Shown: in pieces, positions 10,901 through 23,200 of the stretch
Position numbering within the stretch: position 1 is the first letter of the stretch
Layout: each line of letters starts with the position of its first letter
Origin: Paratinospora sagittata
Taxonomy: Eukaryota > Streptophyta > Magnoliopsida > Ranunculales > Menispermaceae
Length of the DNA: 64,000 nt
Reading direction: 5' to 3'
Assembly (NCBI GenBank): GCA_035771175.1
Contig: CM069602.1
Span: forward strand, 4,840,001 to 4,904,000
Notes under the pieces: model-generated
The model's input: the letters and a program-made list of their open reading frames with translations, nothing else
The model's database searches: none
What the model was told of the DNA's origin: nothing
Translations under genes and position numbers: made by a program

Positions 10901-13900
10901 ATTAATTCTGATTTTTGAAGGTCGAAGTTTAGGACGAAATCGAAGTTTCGTACCTTGGAAAGATCCATTCAAGCTTCTTAAAATAGAGATCACAAGTGTG
11001 TAACATATAGATACAAAACAGCCAAAAATTGCAGCCACGTGTAAGGATTTCCAGTTGTTTATGTTATGTTAAACTTCAGTTTGCTCTGCCTCAGGGCTAT
11101 GAGTCAGAAGTCAGTAGAGCTTAATTAAATTCCATAGAACCAAGGAATGAAGAGTTCATTAGTCCATTTGCTTACAAGAATTTCAACCTCAGCATCAATA
11201 AACAGACAACTGTTCACATTCTCCCCTGCACTGTGGCTTTTTTCCTCATTCTCATGATATGCACAGGAATTTCAACCCTTGAACTTCCTTGACTCTCTCA
11301 TTCTCCACAAGCAAAAGGGTAAACATGCAACTGAAAATCGTCATGTAGTACTGGGGTAAAATCTTGTGTTAACATTCTTTTCTTTCATTAATAAGCTCAA
11401 TTTCTTCATAAAATGAAAATTAGTTGTGGACACATAACATGGTCACAAAGCTAAGCACACAAAGAAAAATGTAATTTACTACATCAAAAATGATCATCAG
11501 CATAATTCTGAGCAAACTGACCCTGCAATGCTGCTGAAACACTGGGAAAACTGCATCATCATTAACTACAACCTCAGCATGCTTCCTGGTCAAAACAACC
11601 CACTGCCGTAAAGGAAAATAGCAAAAATATAGTTAGACAAACATACGCCTCGTTGAACATAATAACACAGAATAAAGACAGCCTCCAAGCCAACAGAGGT
11701 ACCTCAAAAAATATGAGATTGTCAAAAAATCACCTGAGATCCTTTCCTCCAATTATAAACAGGAACAACAGGATGCATTTTGGGATTATAGCGCCCCTCT
11801 TTTGTATCAGCAAAGCTGTTTCCAGTATCATATGATTGCAATTAGAAGAGTCGAGTGACCATGTCCATGATGTTCAAAGAGTCAAGTGACAAAGTCAAAG
11901 ATGCTCAAAGTGTCCAAATAGAACAAATACTAGTTCAATAAGTAACATGAATTCCACCAAGAAGTGACCTAGAAATCCGCAAGGGGCATGACCATGATAC
12001 TCAAGTGCCTTGCCAATGGCAGCAAAGGAATACAATGGCAGAAATTCTGGTCAACACACCTTATGGAAGTAATTAAATGTTGTCAAAGTGTGATGAATGA
12101 AATCAACTCCTCTGAAGTGATCCAACTCAAAATTACAAATATTAAAAGAGCAACTAAGATTTAGTGATTCCTATGTGAAGCAAATAAATACCTCTTTATC
12201 TTAGGTTCTAATTCTTCTTTTAATACAATTAAATCTTATTTTGTTTCTTCTCCAACAAAAAAAGAAAAGAAAAAAGAAAACCAATAGCTTTTTCATTTTC
12301 TCTTTTTTCTTCTTTCTTTTCTTTATAGCCGTAAAGGAAGAAAAAACTTCTTAACTGAATTCTTATACTAACTAGGAAACTTGCTCCAGTATCACTAATG
12401 TAACACTCTTGGTCTGTTACTTATAACAGAATAAGCTGTTGCCTGAATAAACAAGAGGCAGGCCTGGCAGGAAATCAACGTATATGCACACAGGATTTTG
12501 TTTCACTAAACTTGAAAATGGTTGATGAAGTCAAAAAATGCTTTTTCAATAAGGATATGAAAAATAGTAAATAATTTGCAATAATTACTTGGAAAGCTTA
12601 TGAAAAAGTAGCAATTCAAGAAGAGTGATACATTGATTCACCTATATATTGCACAGAATATGTTGAAAATTAAAAGAACAGATTTTGGTGAGAAAAATAC
12701 AGCAATACAAGTTGTAGAGAAGAAAGATAACAGCGTCATTCCTTTTATGCAAGAAAGGCTTCAATGTTTCATAAACAGCAATCTCTAACATGCAAAGCTT
12801 TCATTTTTCAATTATTGGTTCTCATGCCAAATCAGCTCCACTTTCCATATTAAAACACTGCCTTTCCTTGTTTCTGTTTAAAAAGAATTGAGGAGAATAT
12901 GAAGTAGAGGGACAAACTGAAGAATATAAATGCATCTTTTACTAGGTGACATACCCCTCCAGCATTTTCTTTTGATATATTGCTAATTGATGTTATAGAT
13001 GTTCAAGGCTTTCTATGTAATTTTTCACTAAATGAACAGCCAGCAAATGCCTGAGTGCTAATACACCATTTAGTATGAGTACACTTGAAAAGAATGAATG
13101 CAGGCCAATAAATTGAAGTCATACAATGAATCAATAAAAAATGAAAAAAAAGATGTTCTTTCTCACCTGTCAACAAAACTAGTTGGTGTTGACATGATAT
13201 AATCATACACGTAGCTGAAATTATACAGAGGTATGCAGCTGCAATCAAATTCAACAATATGATGATAAGCTAGTTGAAATTCTATTAAATATTTAAATGT
13301 TTTATCACTTCCAAATGTCAATCATGTTGCTAGTAATGCTAGCAAAGAACACTAATAACCCAAATTGCAAGCAATGCTATAAAAAACAAAATGAGAAAAA
13401 TGAGAAAATGAAAAGAAAATAGAAGGAGACAATGTCCTCATAACTTCTATTGAATTTTCAATGCAATGACAATGTCCATTAATTAGGATAACACTGCCAA
13501 AGGAAATAGAAATTTTCAAGAAAAAGAGAAAATGAAAAGAAAAAAAAGAAAGGGAAAACAAGCAACAGTTTCACAATGGTCATGTTGATTTTAAAAAAAC
13601 AAAGTTAACAATTCATTCAATGATTTCCTCATAACTTCTATTGAATTTCCTATGCAATGACAATGTTCATTAATTAGTATAACACTGCCAAAGGAAATAG
13701 CAATTTAAAAGCACATCCAGAAGAATGATAAACAACAGGTTAGCAAATTTTCCATAAATCATTACTCATTTCTTAATTCCAATGAAAAGTCCAAGATTTC
13801 AATTTGCAGTTATTTCAAATAAGTTGATATCTGATGTTATTTAGCTTTTTCACAAGTTTATTTTTTGAACTGCCACAAACTTTACCAGACATGGATGACA

Positions 13901-16514
13901 TAGCTCCAAAGAGAAATCAGATGGAGGAATGGGATTCATGCTAATCTTAGAAAATTAAGATAAGGCAAAAAAAGGATGGTTCTTACTGACACCAACTATA
14001 GCAGAAGAGAAAATGGAAAATGAATGATGAATATTAAGTCAAAGGAAAAGGGGCAGAGGAGGGCCAGTACAAATTTCATACTCAATATAAGAAGTTCACA
14101 TTTTAAACAATATCTATGCAACTCAAATTTAAAATGCTATCATGCAATCCAGAGTCTCACATGCTATAAGATTGGCATATCTCGCTACTAAAGGGATCTT
14201 GATGAGGAACATATAGTGATAAAACATATGCAATGCACATTTGAAAAATAAGAAATTCACATTGACCATTGACCAATTTCTAAAAACAAGTCTTCATTTT
14301 CCTATCCATTAAATAGTATCCAATCTATCATATATTGATTCTTGACCACTAAATATGGGTGCATATGTTGGAAAGTCTACTTATCAAAAAAAAAAAAGCA
14401 GAGAAGGCCAGTCGAGCAGAATACACACTGATACATTCCCAAGAAACGATGTCAAACAGCCAATATTAAGATCAAAAGTCACCTGTCTGACAAAAAGAGA
14501 AATCGCTCGTTATAAGAGTCATTGAGTGCATGTTTTAGCAAAATACGCTCTGCTTGAATCATACTTGCTCCTCCCCAATCTACCTGGAATGAAAAATATA
14601 AGCATTACAACTTACCAACCCAACCAAATAAGTCATAACAAGAATAAAATGCCTCCTGCTTCACTACTTAATAAGCACTGACATAGTTGAAGGCGCTTCC
14701 CAATTTCTTTCATTTCTGTGTTAGATATATGTCAGGCCATTCAGTGAATACTAGTCTCAGTACTAGTCATTTCAGAAAAAAAAAAAAAAAAAGGGGAGGT
14801 GGGGAATCCTACACTAATGATATCAATGTGGAATCCAGGAGAAGACGGAGAGTGGGAGATAGAAAACCTTAAATCGAGGAGAAATTTAAATTATGATTTA
14901 CATGAAGTAGACAGTAAATCACAAATCATTTGTGCAGCCACAAAATTACACAGAGAGATAGAAAACACTAACCTGTATGCTATCACTAATTTGACGACCA
15001 TAAAAGAAGGCTGATCTTGTTGTTGCCTTGTTGAACAGAAATCCAGGCCTTGAATGAATAAAAATTGAAAATCCACTCTCTTTATCTCCCTGCAAAAAAA
15101 ATAATAATAATAATTCTTTAAAAAATATCTAGAGTCAAACATATCTCTATGGATAAAATTTTCGTTAGTAATTCTTTTTTTATGACAGATATTTCCAAGA
15201 GAAACATTTTCATTCTGTATTCAGGATAAAAATTAGTCAAGGGAATTACTGACAAACAAATCCTTCAAAAAGACCACTTTTTTTTAGAGGAAAAAAAACA
15301 AAAAGACCACTTTTAACCATGAAAACAGAATTTTCTCTACTTAATACGAAAAAAGAAAAGCACATCGAAGTTACACCATTCCCCTGAACTGAGAGTTGAA
15401 AACGTTGAAAATTACATATCTTAGCTTTAAGCACCAGATGATTACAGAGAAACTTCTAATACGAACCCGATCAAGTGTGCAATCAATAAATGTTGAAACA
15501 ACAGAACTTGGTTCAAGGCCTGTCTTTGCCTAACATGTGTTTGTTCTCTCAAGTCTCAATGCAATGAACTAAATTTTTTTTTTTTAAAAAAGAGGGATTA
15601 ATCTGTATCCTAAATTATTAGGACCCACAGAATTGGTGATTTTCCGAATGGATTTACCTGCCTATATCTCTGCAAGGGATTCAATATATCAGAACCAATG
15701 ACATCACAGTTTAATTTGAACATTTTAAAGGGAAGAAATTTTTTTACGCCATTTCCACTGACAAGTTCTTCCAAAGAAAAGTATATGAACGTGGAAAGAT
15801 ACTCCAAATATGTATTTTTGTAGTGACCCCAAGAACTCCAAATAGTTGGGACAATGATTTGAGTTTATAATAGGATGATGAATATACTTACTCTAGTCTC
15901 TAAATTAATACATACAATTATCAAGAAAAAGAAACGAAAGTGACCATCAAAACTATTAGATTAGTGTATATTATATAGCTTAGAGAAAGGTAGTATAGTA
16001 ATTTACTTTTCTTGTAACATGCTATATATACCTTCATTATTCTATTCTGTATTTTGATTCTTTTAGATTCAATAAAAAAAAAAACCCTAGATATTCTTCT
16101 CCTTTTCTTTGAGTTCTTTGCATTATTCACATAACAAAAAAAACAACTAAAAATGCAGTAAATAACATATTACTTTCTGACCACAGAGATCAATTAAAAT
16201 TCACTAAAACTTAATGCTCAAGTCCTCTTCACTGCAGCAGCATAAATTTATAGAGAAATTGAGAAAAATTAACAAATTACCTTGAAAAATGCATCCCAGA
16301 GAACGTCTAAAGGAAGTCGGTTCCTTGCTATAAAAAGAAAAGCGATCTTAGGTCTTTGAACAAACGGAGGAGGCACTTGCATAAACATTTTAATACGACT
16401 GTAGTGCGTCTGCATCAATAACAAACTCCCAAAACAGAAGCTCAGTAGAACCAGTACAAACAACTTTCTCTTCCATCGGTTGTGAGATTTTTTCTGACTG
16501 TTCCTTCGCTGCAT
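7927..16514 (-). CDS. GT14-family (core-2/I-branching-like) glycosyltransferase
   Basis: Ten exons (minus strand, 5' to 3') join in frame: 16514-16281, 15089-14973, 14583-14483, 13238-13167, 11815-11734, 11602-11522, 9936-9898, 9724-9659, 8726-8577 and 8139-7927. They give 384 residues, the usual size for this plant clade. Residues 18-36 are one hydrophobic segment after a basic tail, typical of a type II Golgi membrane protein. The luminal part starts PKIAFLFIARN and includes FSIFIHSRPGF, VDWGGASMIQAERILL, FLFLSDSCIPLYNF, KHNCIPDEHY-type EHNCIPDEHYVQTLLA and CFLFARKF, all hallmarks of the DUF266/GT14 family. Members are thought to act on cell-wall or arabinogalactan glycans; the acceptor here is unknown. 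The large introns hold transposon debris, notably a hAT-like element in the intron 9937-11521. Confidence 0.9.
10033..10957. mobile_element. Non-autonomous hAT-like DNA transposon in a GT14 intron
   Basis: A 925-bp AT-rich segment is flanked by a perfect 8-bp direct repeat, GAAAGATC (10025-10032 and 10958-10965). It begins CAAGGACTAAAAATTCG, and its other end, read on the opposite strand, begins CAAGGTACGAAACTTCG. These are imperfect terminal inverted repeats that both start CAAGG. An 8-bp target duplication with CA(A/G)GG termini is the hAT pattern. Subterminal regions are packed with degenerate TTCGAC/TTCGCC units, and no transposase frame is present. Confidence 0.6.
13436..13706. repeat. 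Spaced direct duplication of about 80 bp in a GT14 intron
   Basis: The segment 13436-13515 recurs at 13627-13706 with a handful of substitutions. Both copies contain CCTCATAACTTCTATTGAAT and AACACTGCCAAAGGAAATAG. The gap between copies is about 110 bp and is purine-rich. It is a local duplication with no coding content. Confidence 0.7.
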
Positions 16515-17138
16515 TTCTCCTATCAGTTGAAATACTGGATCATTTCAGATCACATTCGATCTAGAATTCAACATCCGGCTAGAATCCGAGACGTCCACAA
16601 TAATAAGAACACAACCCCTCAAATTCACCAAAACAGGAAATTAGAGACTAATTTGATTTGTGCATCTTCAACTCTCAAGAAAGCTCGTGAAGCTGGAGTT
16701 TAGTCATGGGTCTTTGCCTTCTTTCTAAAGACATTGAGATCAATAGCGACATTCAGATTGTTAATTCTTATCGAAGCTGACATTCTCTCTTCGACTATCT
16801 GAACCATCGAATTTCAGAGAAGAAGATCCAATCTTCGAATTGACGGGTTCATTCGAACCAAACATCCGGCTAGCAACCAAATTGTTCAAAAAAGGAGCAG
16901 CGGAAGGGCTTGAACTCCGTGATTTCTCACGGATTCAAGCTGAAACCGCGACTGCAACCTTGAAATCAGATGTGAATCTTTAAGAAACAATCTGAGATTT
17001 CGATCAAGTTCAAGCGATCGATCGTCACCGAGAAGATGAAGAACGTAGAAGTAGAGATTTTAGTAGCGCGCTTTAGTGTCAAACTCTCGAGTAGTGTGCT
17101 GTTTCAGCTATCAGTTCCCATTTATATACGAAGAAGAC
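16515..17138 (-). promoter_or_regulatory. 5' leader and core promoter of the GT14 gene
   Basis: A TATATAAA box lies on the minus strand at 17131-17138, about 620 bp upstream of the ATG at 16514. That implies a long 5' leader, possibly with a leader intron ending at the CTGATAG just upstream of the ATG. The sequence between is richer in GC and CGA motifs than the surrounding introns, as expected for a leader. Transcription start is inferred only. Confidence 0.4.
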
Positions 17139-20100
17139 GAGAAGACGAAGGCGGCGAAGAGAAGATCTGACTCCGGTGTTAGGCAAGCGTTTCATCGTGA
17201 CGGTGAAACGGGCCCACACAAAACATCATCAGACCTCAAAACTCCTGCATAATGACAAGTGGCACTCGGGACTCATCTTAAACCGTTTTGAGATCCTTAC
17301 CACATTGCTTAAAACGAAGATATTTTTTGCTTTAATGTCGTAGATGGCAGATCCTGGCCTGCCCACGTGGACTAGAGACTTCCATGAAACCAAACGATCT
17401 ACTGACACGTCGGCCATGACATGTCTGATGAAGATTTTTTATGAAAGCATGGAAGAAAACCAACGGTTGGGATCTTCTAGGATGGCAGATGTCGTTTTAG
17501 ATACGTGTAGGTGCGTGACAGCGTGAGAGAATTAAGACGGTTGAACTGTAGGGTAAAGGGACAGAAAGGATTATGCCACGTGGAAAGCAAAGACAGTGAT
17601 ACCACCTTGTCAGGCATAGGAAGGAAGGGAGCAGATGATAACATGTGCTTGTTACCTAACATGGTGGTTGCATTTGCATAGCTTATAGTAAAAGATGCGA
17701 ACATACGCGAACCGTATGTTGGGCTGTCTAAAACACCTAACAGATTGCATTATTTCTATCTTGTTCATGTGAACCCTCTGTTGAAGACTTTAAGTGTGCA
17801 ATCGAAGATAACCTTGTGGTTGATTTTTTATTTATTTATTTATTTTAAAAGAAACAAGTACAATCCAATATTCGTCCCACCTGTGAAAAATTTGAGTCAC
17901 ACAGGACCCGATTATTATCCACATCAACAAGACTCAACCCGACGACCCCTCAAAGTTGGCTCACAATCAATCCACACAATCATTCTGCGCCAATGAGAGA
18001 ATTTGAAAAAATTTAGTATCCGTTTCTCCATAATTTCGCCTTAAACTTTTAACTTCGTGTAATAGACTAGTCGCTCGAACCATCGAATCAATGCCTTGGT
18101 GGCTATATTACATTACATTAAATTGCACGTACAAGAAATTCGAGGTGATTTCATCAATAATAATTTTAAACATTAACTAGTGAACGTGCATGTGCGTTGT
18201 ATGTATTTAACGGTTATATTTTATAATTTATATTTATTTTATTTTAATTTTAAAGTTGTGTAAAAGATTAGGTATCATTGATTGCATGTGTTAGTTAAAA
18301 CATACAGAGAGAAAAAAGTAAAAAGTAAAAATATGAGTTAGTTAGATTTAATTGTTTCAAAAATATTCCTTTAAGAGTTTGTGTTTATAATATGAGTTGG
18401 AAATCAAAATTTTTAATAAATAACAAAAACGTATTATTGAAATTAAGATAAATATAGTACACTATTAATAAAAAGTTTTGACTTTATAAATAATATAAAT
18501 ATGACAAACAATACTCACATCAAAGTTCAGATAAAATTGTAACCCGACTTGTAAAAGGCTAGATCAAGTCACCACCTCATATGAGGTTTGGGAGAGTAGA
18601 GCCCGGAACCTCATAAGAGGGGAGGTGTCTTGCCTCTTAAACCATCATTAAATATTTATCACAATCATTATTAAATCTATGTATGTATATACATATGAAT
18701 GTAAGTCAAACTAATTTTATAAGGTATTTGTAATTACTTTCCTTTGCTAGCTTGATAACCACCAAACTATATTAAACCCTTAGCCTTACGTGATATCTAT
18801 TTACTATCAGTAAGTGCAAATCTCCACTTATATTTTGTGTTGCAAAATCCTCTATTTGAATGTGAGATAATTTTTTTGATCTACACACACACCCAACATT
18901 CTTATGACTAAATTTTGAATTTATCTCAATTTTGAAATGCTTAAGTATCAATAAATTTTTTTTTGAAATGTTTATATAGCAGTGATTGAAATGTTTATAT
19001 GCTAAGTTCACTTATTTATATTTTTAATCAAACTGAAAAGCAAAACTCAACAACTTCCACACTTTCCGTAACGCATATGTAGCAAAACAACAAGAGATCA
19101 TTTGAGCATAGAAATAAAGAGTGAGATTAAGTGGCCTCCCAGCCTACCTTTAATGATGATTAGTCAGTGCTTACACATATTCTTTCTTATTAAACTAAAC
19201 AAGAGCTCCTTAATCATCCACTTATTCAACATCTTAATTATTATAATTGATTCTCTTCAGCTTATCATCTACCAAGCTAATTGCCCACTAATTCAAGATT
19301 CATTAATTTAGTAGATTTGCGAACCATTGAAACCATTAATGGAATTGGCCATTAGTTTCCCAATTCCACTGTCCTAAACTCACCAACTTTAACCTTTTTA
19401 GTTCTTTAATCTCCTTCTAGAACCAACCACTACTAAAGTTCAATCATCATTTTACCTATCTTTTAACACATTTCATGGCTCAAACCCATATCTTAATGGC
19501 CAACTTTTAGTTTTTTATAATGAATTTCGATTGTGCTGAATATATTTTCATATCTTTAAATATTATCAGTCTCAAGTTTAAATATAGGAGGATTGTCTTA
19601 TGTTGTTGACAATCAACATAAAATTTTATTAGAGTAATTAACATGAATTTATTAAATCAGATTATATAAAAAAGTTAAAAAATATTTTTTAAGTGACACA
19701 ATAGTTAAGTTGGACAAGCGGTTCGCTCGGTGGTTGGCGAATTGAGTGACAATTGAGGGATCATAAGTTTGAGTTTTGCTTTAGGCAAAAAATAAAAGTA
19801 TTGCTAATTGTATAAGAAATGGGAGTACCCATAGAAAATAAAAGTACTGGTGGACACAAGCAATTCATGTGGGTATTCATGCAGCCGCTATTGTCGGGTT
19901 GACAAGTTGGTTCGAAGATCAGTAGGTGACGAAGGGATCTGATACCCACATGTAGAGATGGCAGGGGTTCGGACTGTAGTCGGGGTGTTGCTTCCACACA
20001 GAAAAACAAAAAAACAAATAAATTGGATAGGGTATTCAGCAGGTGGGCTTGCACTTTGTACGAGATAATCGATGATTGTGATCGGACAGGATTGGTGAGG

Positions 20101-20170
20101 TGTACATAGGAGCGGTTTTTATGCAGTAATTTCTATGACCAAAACTGTAAATTGTGGCATCTTCGCTGCT
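17139..20170. other. Intergenic region between GT14 and SOUL genes
   Basis: The two genes diverge from this 3-kb gap. No supported gene was found. Near the GT14 side there are two CACGTGG motifs (around 17364 and 17578), which could serve its promoter. The middle (18000-19100) is very AT-rich. Around 19700-19790 there is a weak SINE-like pair of boxes: TAGTTAAGTTGG, then AAGTTTGAGTTTTGC. Short open frames here have no recognisable domain. Confidence 0.45.
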
Positions 20171-20179
20171 TATATAAAG
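20171..20179 (+). promoter_or_regulatory. TATA box of the SOUL gene
   Basis: TATATAAAG lies about 72 bp upstream of the ATG at 20251. That leaves room for a transcription start near 20200 and a short leader, the usual plant spacing. Confidence 0.55.
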
Positions 20180-20250
20180 AGAACTGAACGAACTGAAGCA
20201 TATGCAGCAGCAGTTGCTCAGTCTTACAGTCTTACAGAGAGAGGTCGAAG

Positions 20251-23200
20251 ATGGAGAATAAGAAGTTGTTGGTAATATCGCTGTGTTTCTTCTTGTATGC
20301 GATGATGATTTGTGATGGAATTGAAATGCCCCAATTCACGGTTGTTCATTCTGAACCCGACTTCGAGATCAGGCTCTACCGGGAATCTGCTTGGATGTCA
20401 GCGGAAGTTCAAGAAATTTCGTTCGAGAAGGCGACGAGAGGAGGGTTTCACAGGTTTTATTTTTCTCCTTTTGGTTGTTCCTTTAATGGGTACTCTTCTT
20501 TTTAAGTGATGATTCTGGTATGCTCTAATTTCGTGGTCTACTTCGTCTGTGCAAGAAAATGTTCAATAATGGTAATGTTAATTCTTCATAATCTCGGAAG
20601 GGAATATTTGTGGGTCTGGCAGGATTAAAATGAGGATTTTATGTTTGGTTTTTGATTTTCTTTGAGTTTAGCAATACAGATGTTTGGCTGGGACAAAATT
20701 TCTGGGCTTCTTCCATTTCTAATTTATGTTTATTCTCTTTGGTTCTTATCTATGTTTCAATGGCCGTTTGGTTACTGGGAGATGTTGTCAAGGAATTGTT
20801 TGGGCTTCAATTATGCCATTGCCTAGACATCTTCACTCAAATTGTGTTGACAATTCCCTATATTGGCAGCAGGGCTCTTGTGTGTTTTGAGAATTTTTAG
20901 TTCTTTACAGTAATTTATGAATCTATTTGAAAAATGTTATAAAAAAAAATCTTACTCTTACTAATCTTGAACTCTTTAGATTCTAAAGTCTCTCTTCAAA
21001 AATATAATTTAACATTTACTCTTACTTAATTTCATTAATTGATACTATAGTCTATATCATCAACAAACAATAATATCCACCACAGATTGTCTTTTTGAAG
21101 ATGTTTATTCAACTCATTTATAACTAGAGCAAAAAGGTAAGGCTTCATGGTTGATCCTTGGTGTAAACCTATAATAATTAAAAACAAATAATTTCTTCTA
21201 CTTTTGTTTTATTATACTTATTGCTTTGAGCATATCATTCTACCAAGTTAATATACCTAGTTGCAGCTCCTGTTGTTGAAACCCACAATATTATATCTCT
21301 TGGCACTCTATCATTAGCTTTCCTAGATCAACAAAAAAATAATATGAAGTTCTTTCTCAGTCTCAAGATCTTTCCATCAATCTCTTTAATAAATTAATAA
21401 TTTCTATAGTTGATCTCCTACGCATAAATCTAAAATTGATTCTCTAATATCAAAGTTTTAGCTCTTACTTAAATCTCCTTTAACATCTCCTAAAATTTTA
21501 TCATATGATTTATAAATTTGAAATATATTATATTTATGTCTTTTATAATTTGTTTAAAATTCCTGAGCCATGCATAAGGATGCCTGTGTCCTCTTTCGCC
21601 TATGATACCCAAGCATTGCCTTAAACGCAATGGCATCACTGTCATAAATACAAGTCTTAGCTTTTATGTAATTAATCTTGTGGATTGTACCATCCACCTA
21701 CCTGCTAGAGAATCTTGCTGCTTTCTGTCTTAGTTTGAACAATCTAGGAACCATTTACACAAAAAAAAAGGGTACACTACAATTTCAAATTGTGGAAACT
21801 CATATGGAATCTTTGGTGATTATTGACACTTGCACTTGATAGTTGGTAACGGCTCCCAGGTTGTATCAATACATTCATGGTGCTAACAGTAATTCTTCTG
21901 AACTTGAGATGACTGCTCCTGTCTTGACAAGCATTACTCCAGTGGCACAGAGTGTGGAGCATTATGTGAAATTCTACCTTCCCACAGAATTTCAGGATTC
22001 CCCTCCTGATCCCCTTCCTGAACTGAATTTGCAGTTTAGCAAGCTGAGAAGTCATTGTGTGGCTGTTAGACAGTTTTCTGGTTTTGCTATGGATGTTAGT
22101 ATTGGTGAAGAGGTTGAAGCTTTGGTATCCAGTGTTGGCAAATCCCAGAATGGAAACTCAACAATATTGGAGGATAAACGGGCCTATACAATTGCTCAGT
22201 ATAATGCCTCCTTTCACCTTTCTGAACGTGTAAACGAAGTGTGGATGGGAGTTCTTGCAAGAGAAGGTTGCCAACCTATTCAAAATATATTAATGTAGTC
22301 ATTGCATGGTACTTATATGTATCAAGCAAATAACAGAAGTTTGTGGGTGGGCATAATCTGGAAACTGTTCCATTTTGCATTTGAAAACAGTGGGAAATGG
22401 GAATGTTTCTGAGGTTCTGTTGCAGTCTCGTTATTTATCAATAAACAGTTTTGGTTGTTTTGGGTGTTTTTTGATTTGGACTTCAAGAGAGTATGTCTTG
22501 GGCTATAAATTGCATAAGAACAAAAGTTACCGGACCAGATTATGAAAACTTGGGGCTGAGCTGGTGTTGGGTGTTTTTCCAATCATTCCCCACTTTTCAG
22601 TTCGATTGATTCTTAGGTTCATCACTTCCAGTATTTCTTTAAACTTTAGTGTCATTTTGTATTGTCATTCCCTTAACGAGATATAATAATGGCCCTGGTT
22701 AGTGTCTCACTTGGGACACAATGCGAACTCTTGTAATGCAATTATCATATGAGGATTGCCCTTCTTTCCTTGAAGAAATTATCCCTTCTTTCCTTGAAGA
22801 AATTATCAACTTCTCGCGCAATCTTAGAGAATGAATCCATGTATCTCTGAAGCATTGGGTGCCGTAGAAAGAAAGAGTTAAAATAACAACTTGGCAAACT
22901 TTACATCGATAGTTATATTAGCAAGTAATATTCTAATTTCTAAGAGTATGAAATTATGAAATACCTCAGTTCATTGTCACCTTTCTTGGAAAATTGAAGT
23001 ATTTGTATCTTTGATGGGAAACATTAAAAGTTTGCAGAATGGAGTGAGGTTTGTTTTGCTGGAATCTTAGGTGCTGGTGGATTAATGATATGGGTTAAGC
23101 AGCAGAGGTGCAGAAATGTAATTCCAGAGGGACCAGAGTCCTTTTGTGGCTATGTGTGGTTTCATTCCTCAAGTTTCTCTATATATGTCCCAATGTTCAC

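Noticed and set aside
15930..16133. Possible solo LTR ending CACATAACA in GT14 intron 1
   Set aside because: The right end looks LTR-like, but no start with a matching target duplication could be found.
18170..18660. AT-rich block beginning ACTAGTGAACGTGCATGTGCG
   Set aside because: It resembles dispersed plant repeats, but no termini or duplication could be defined.
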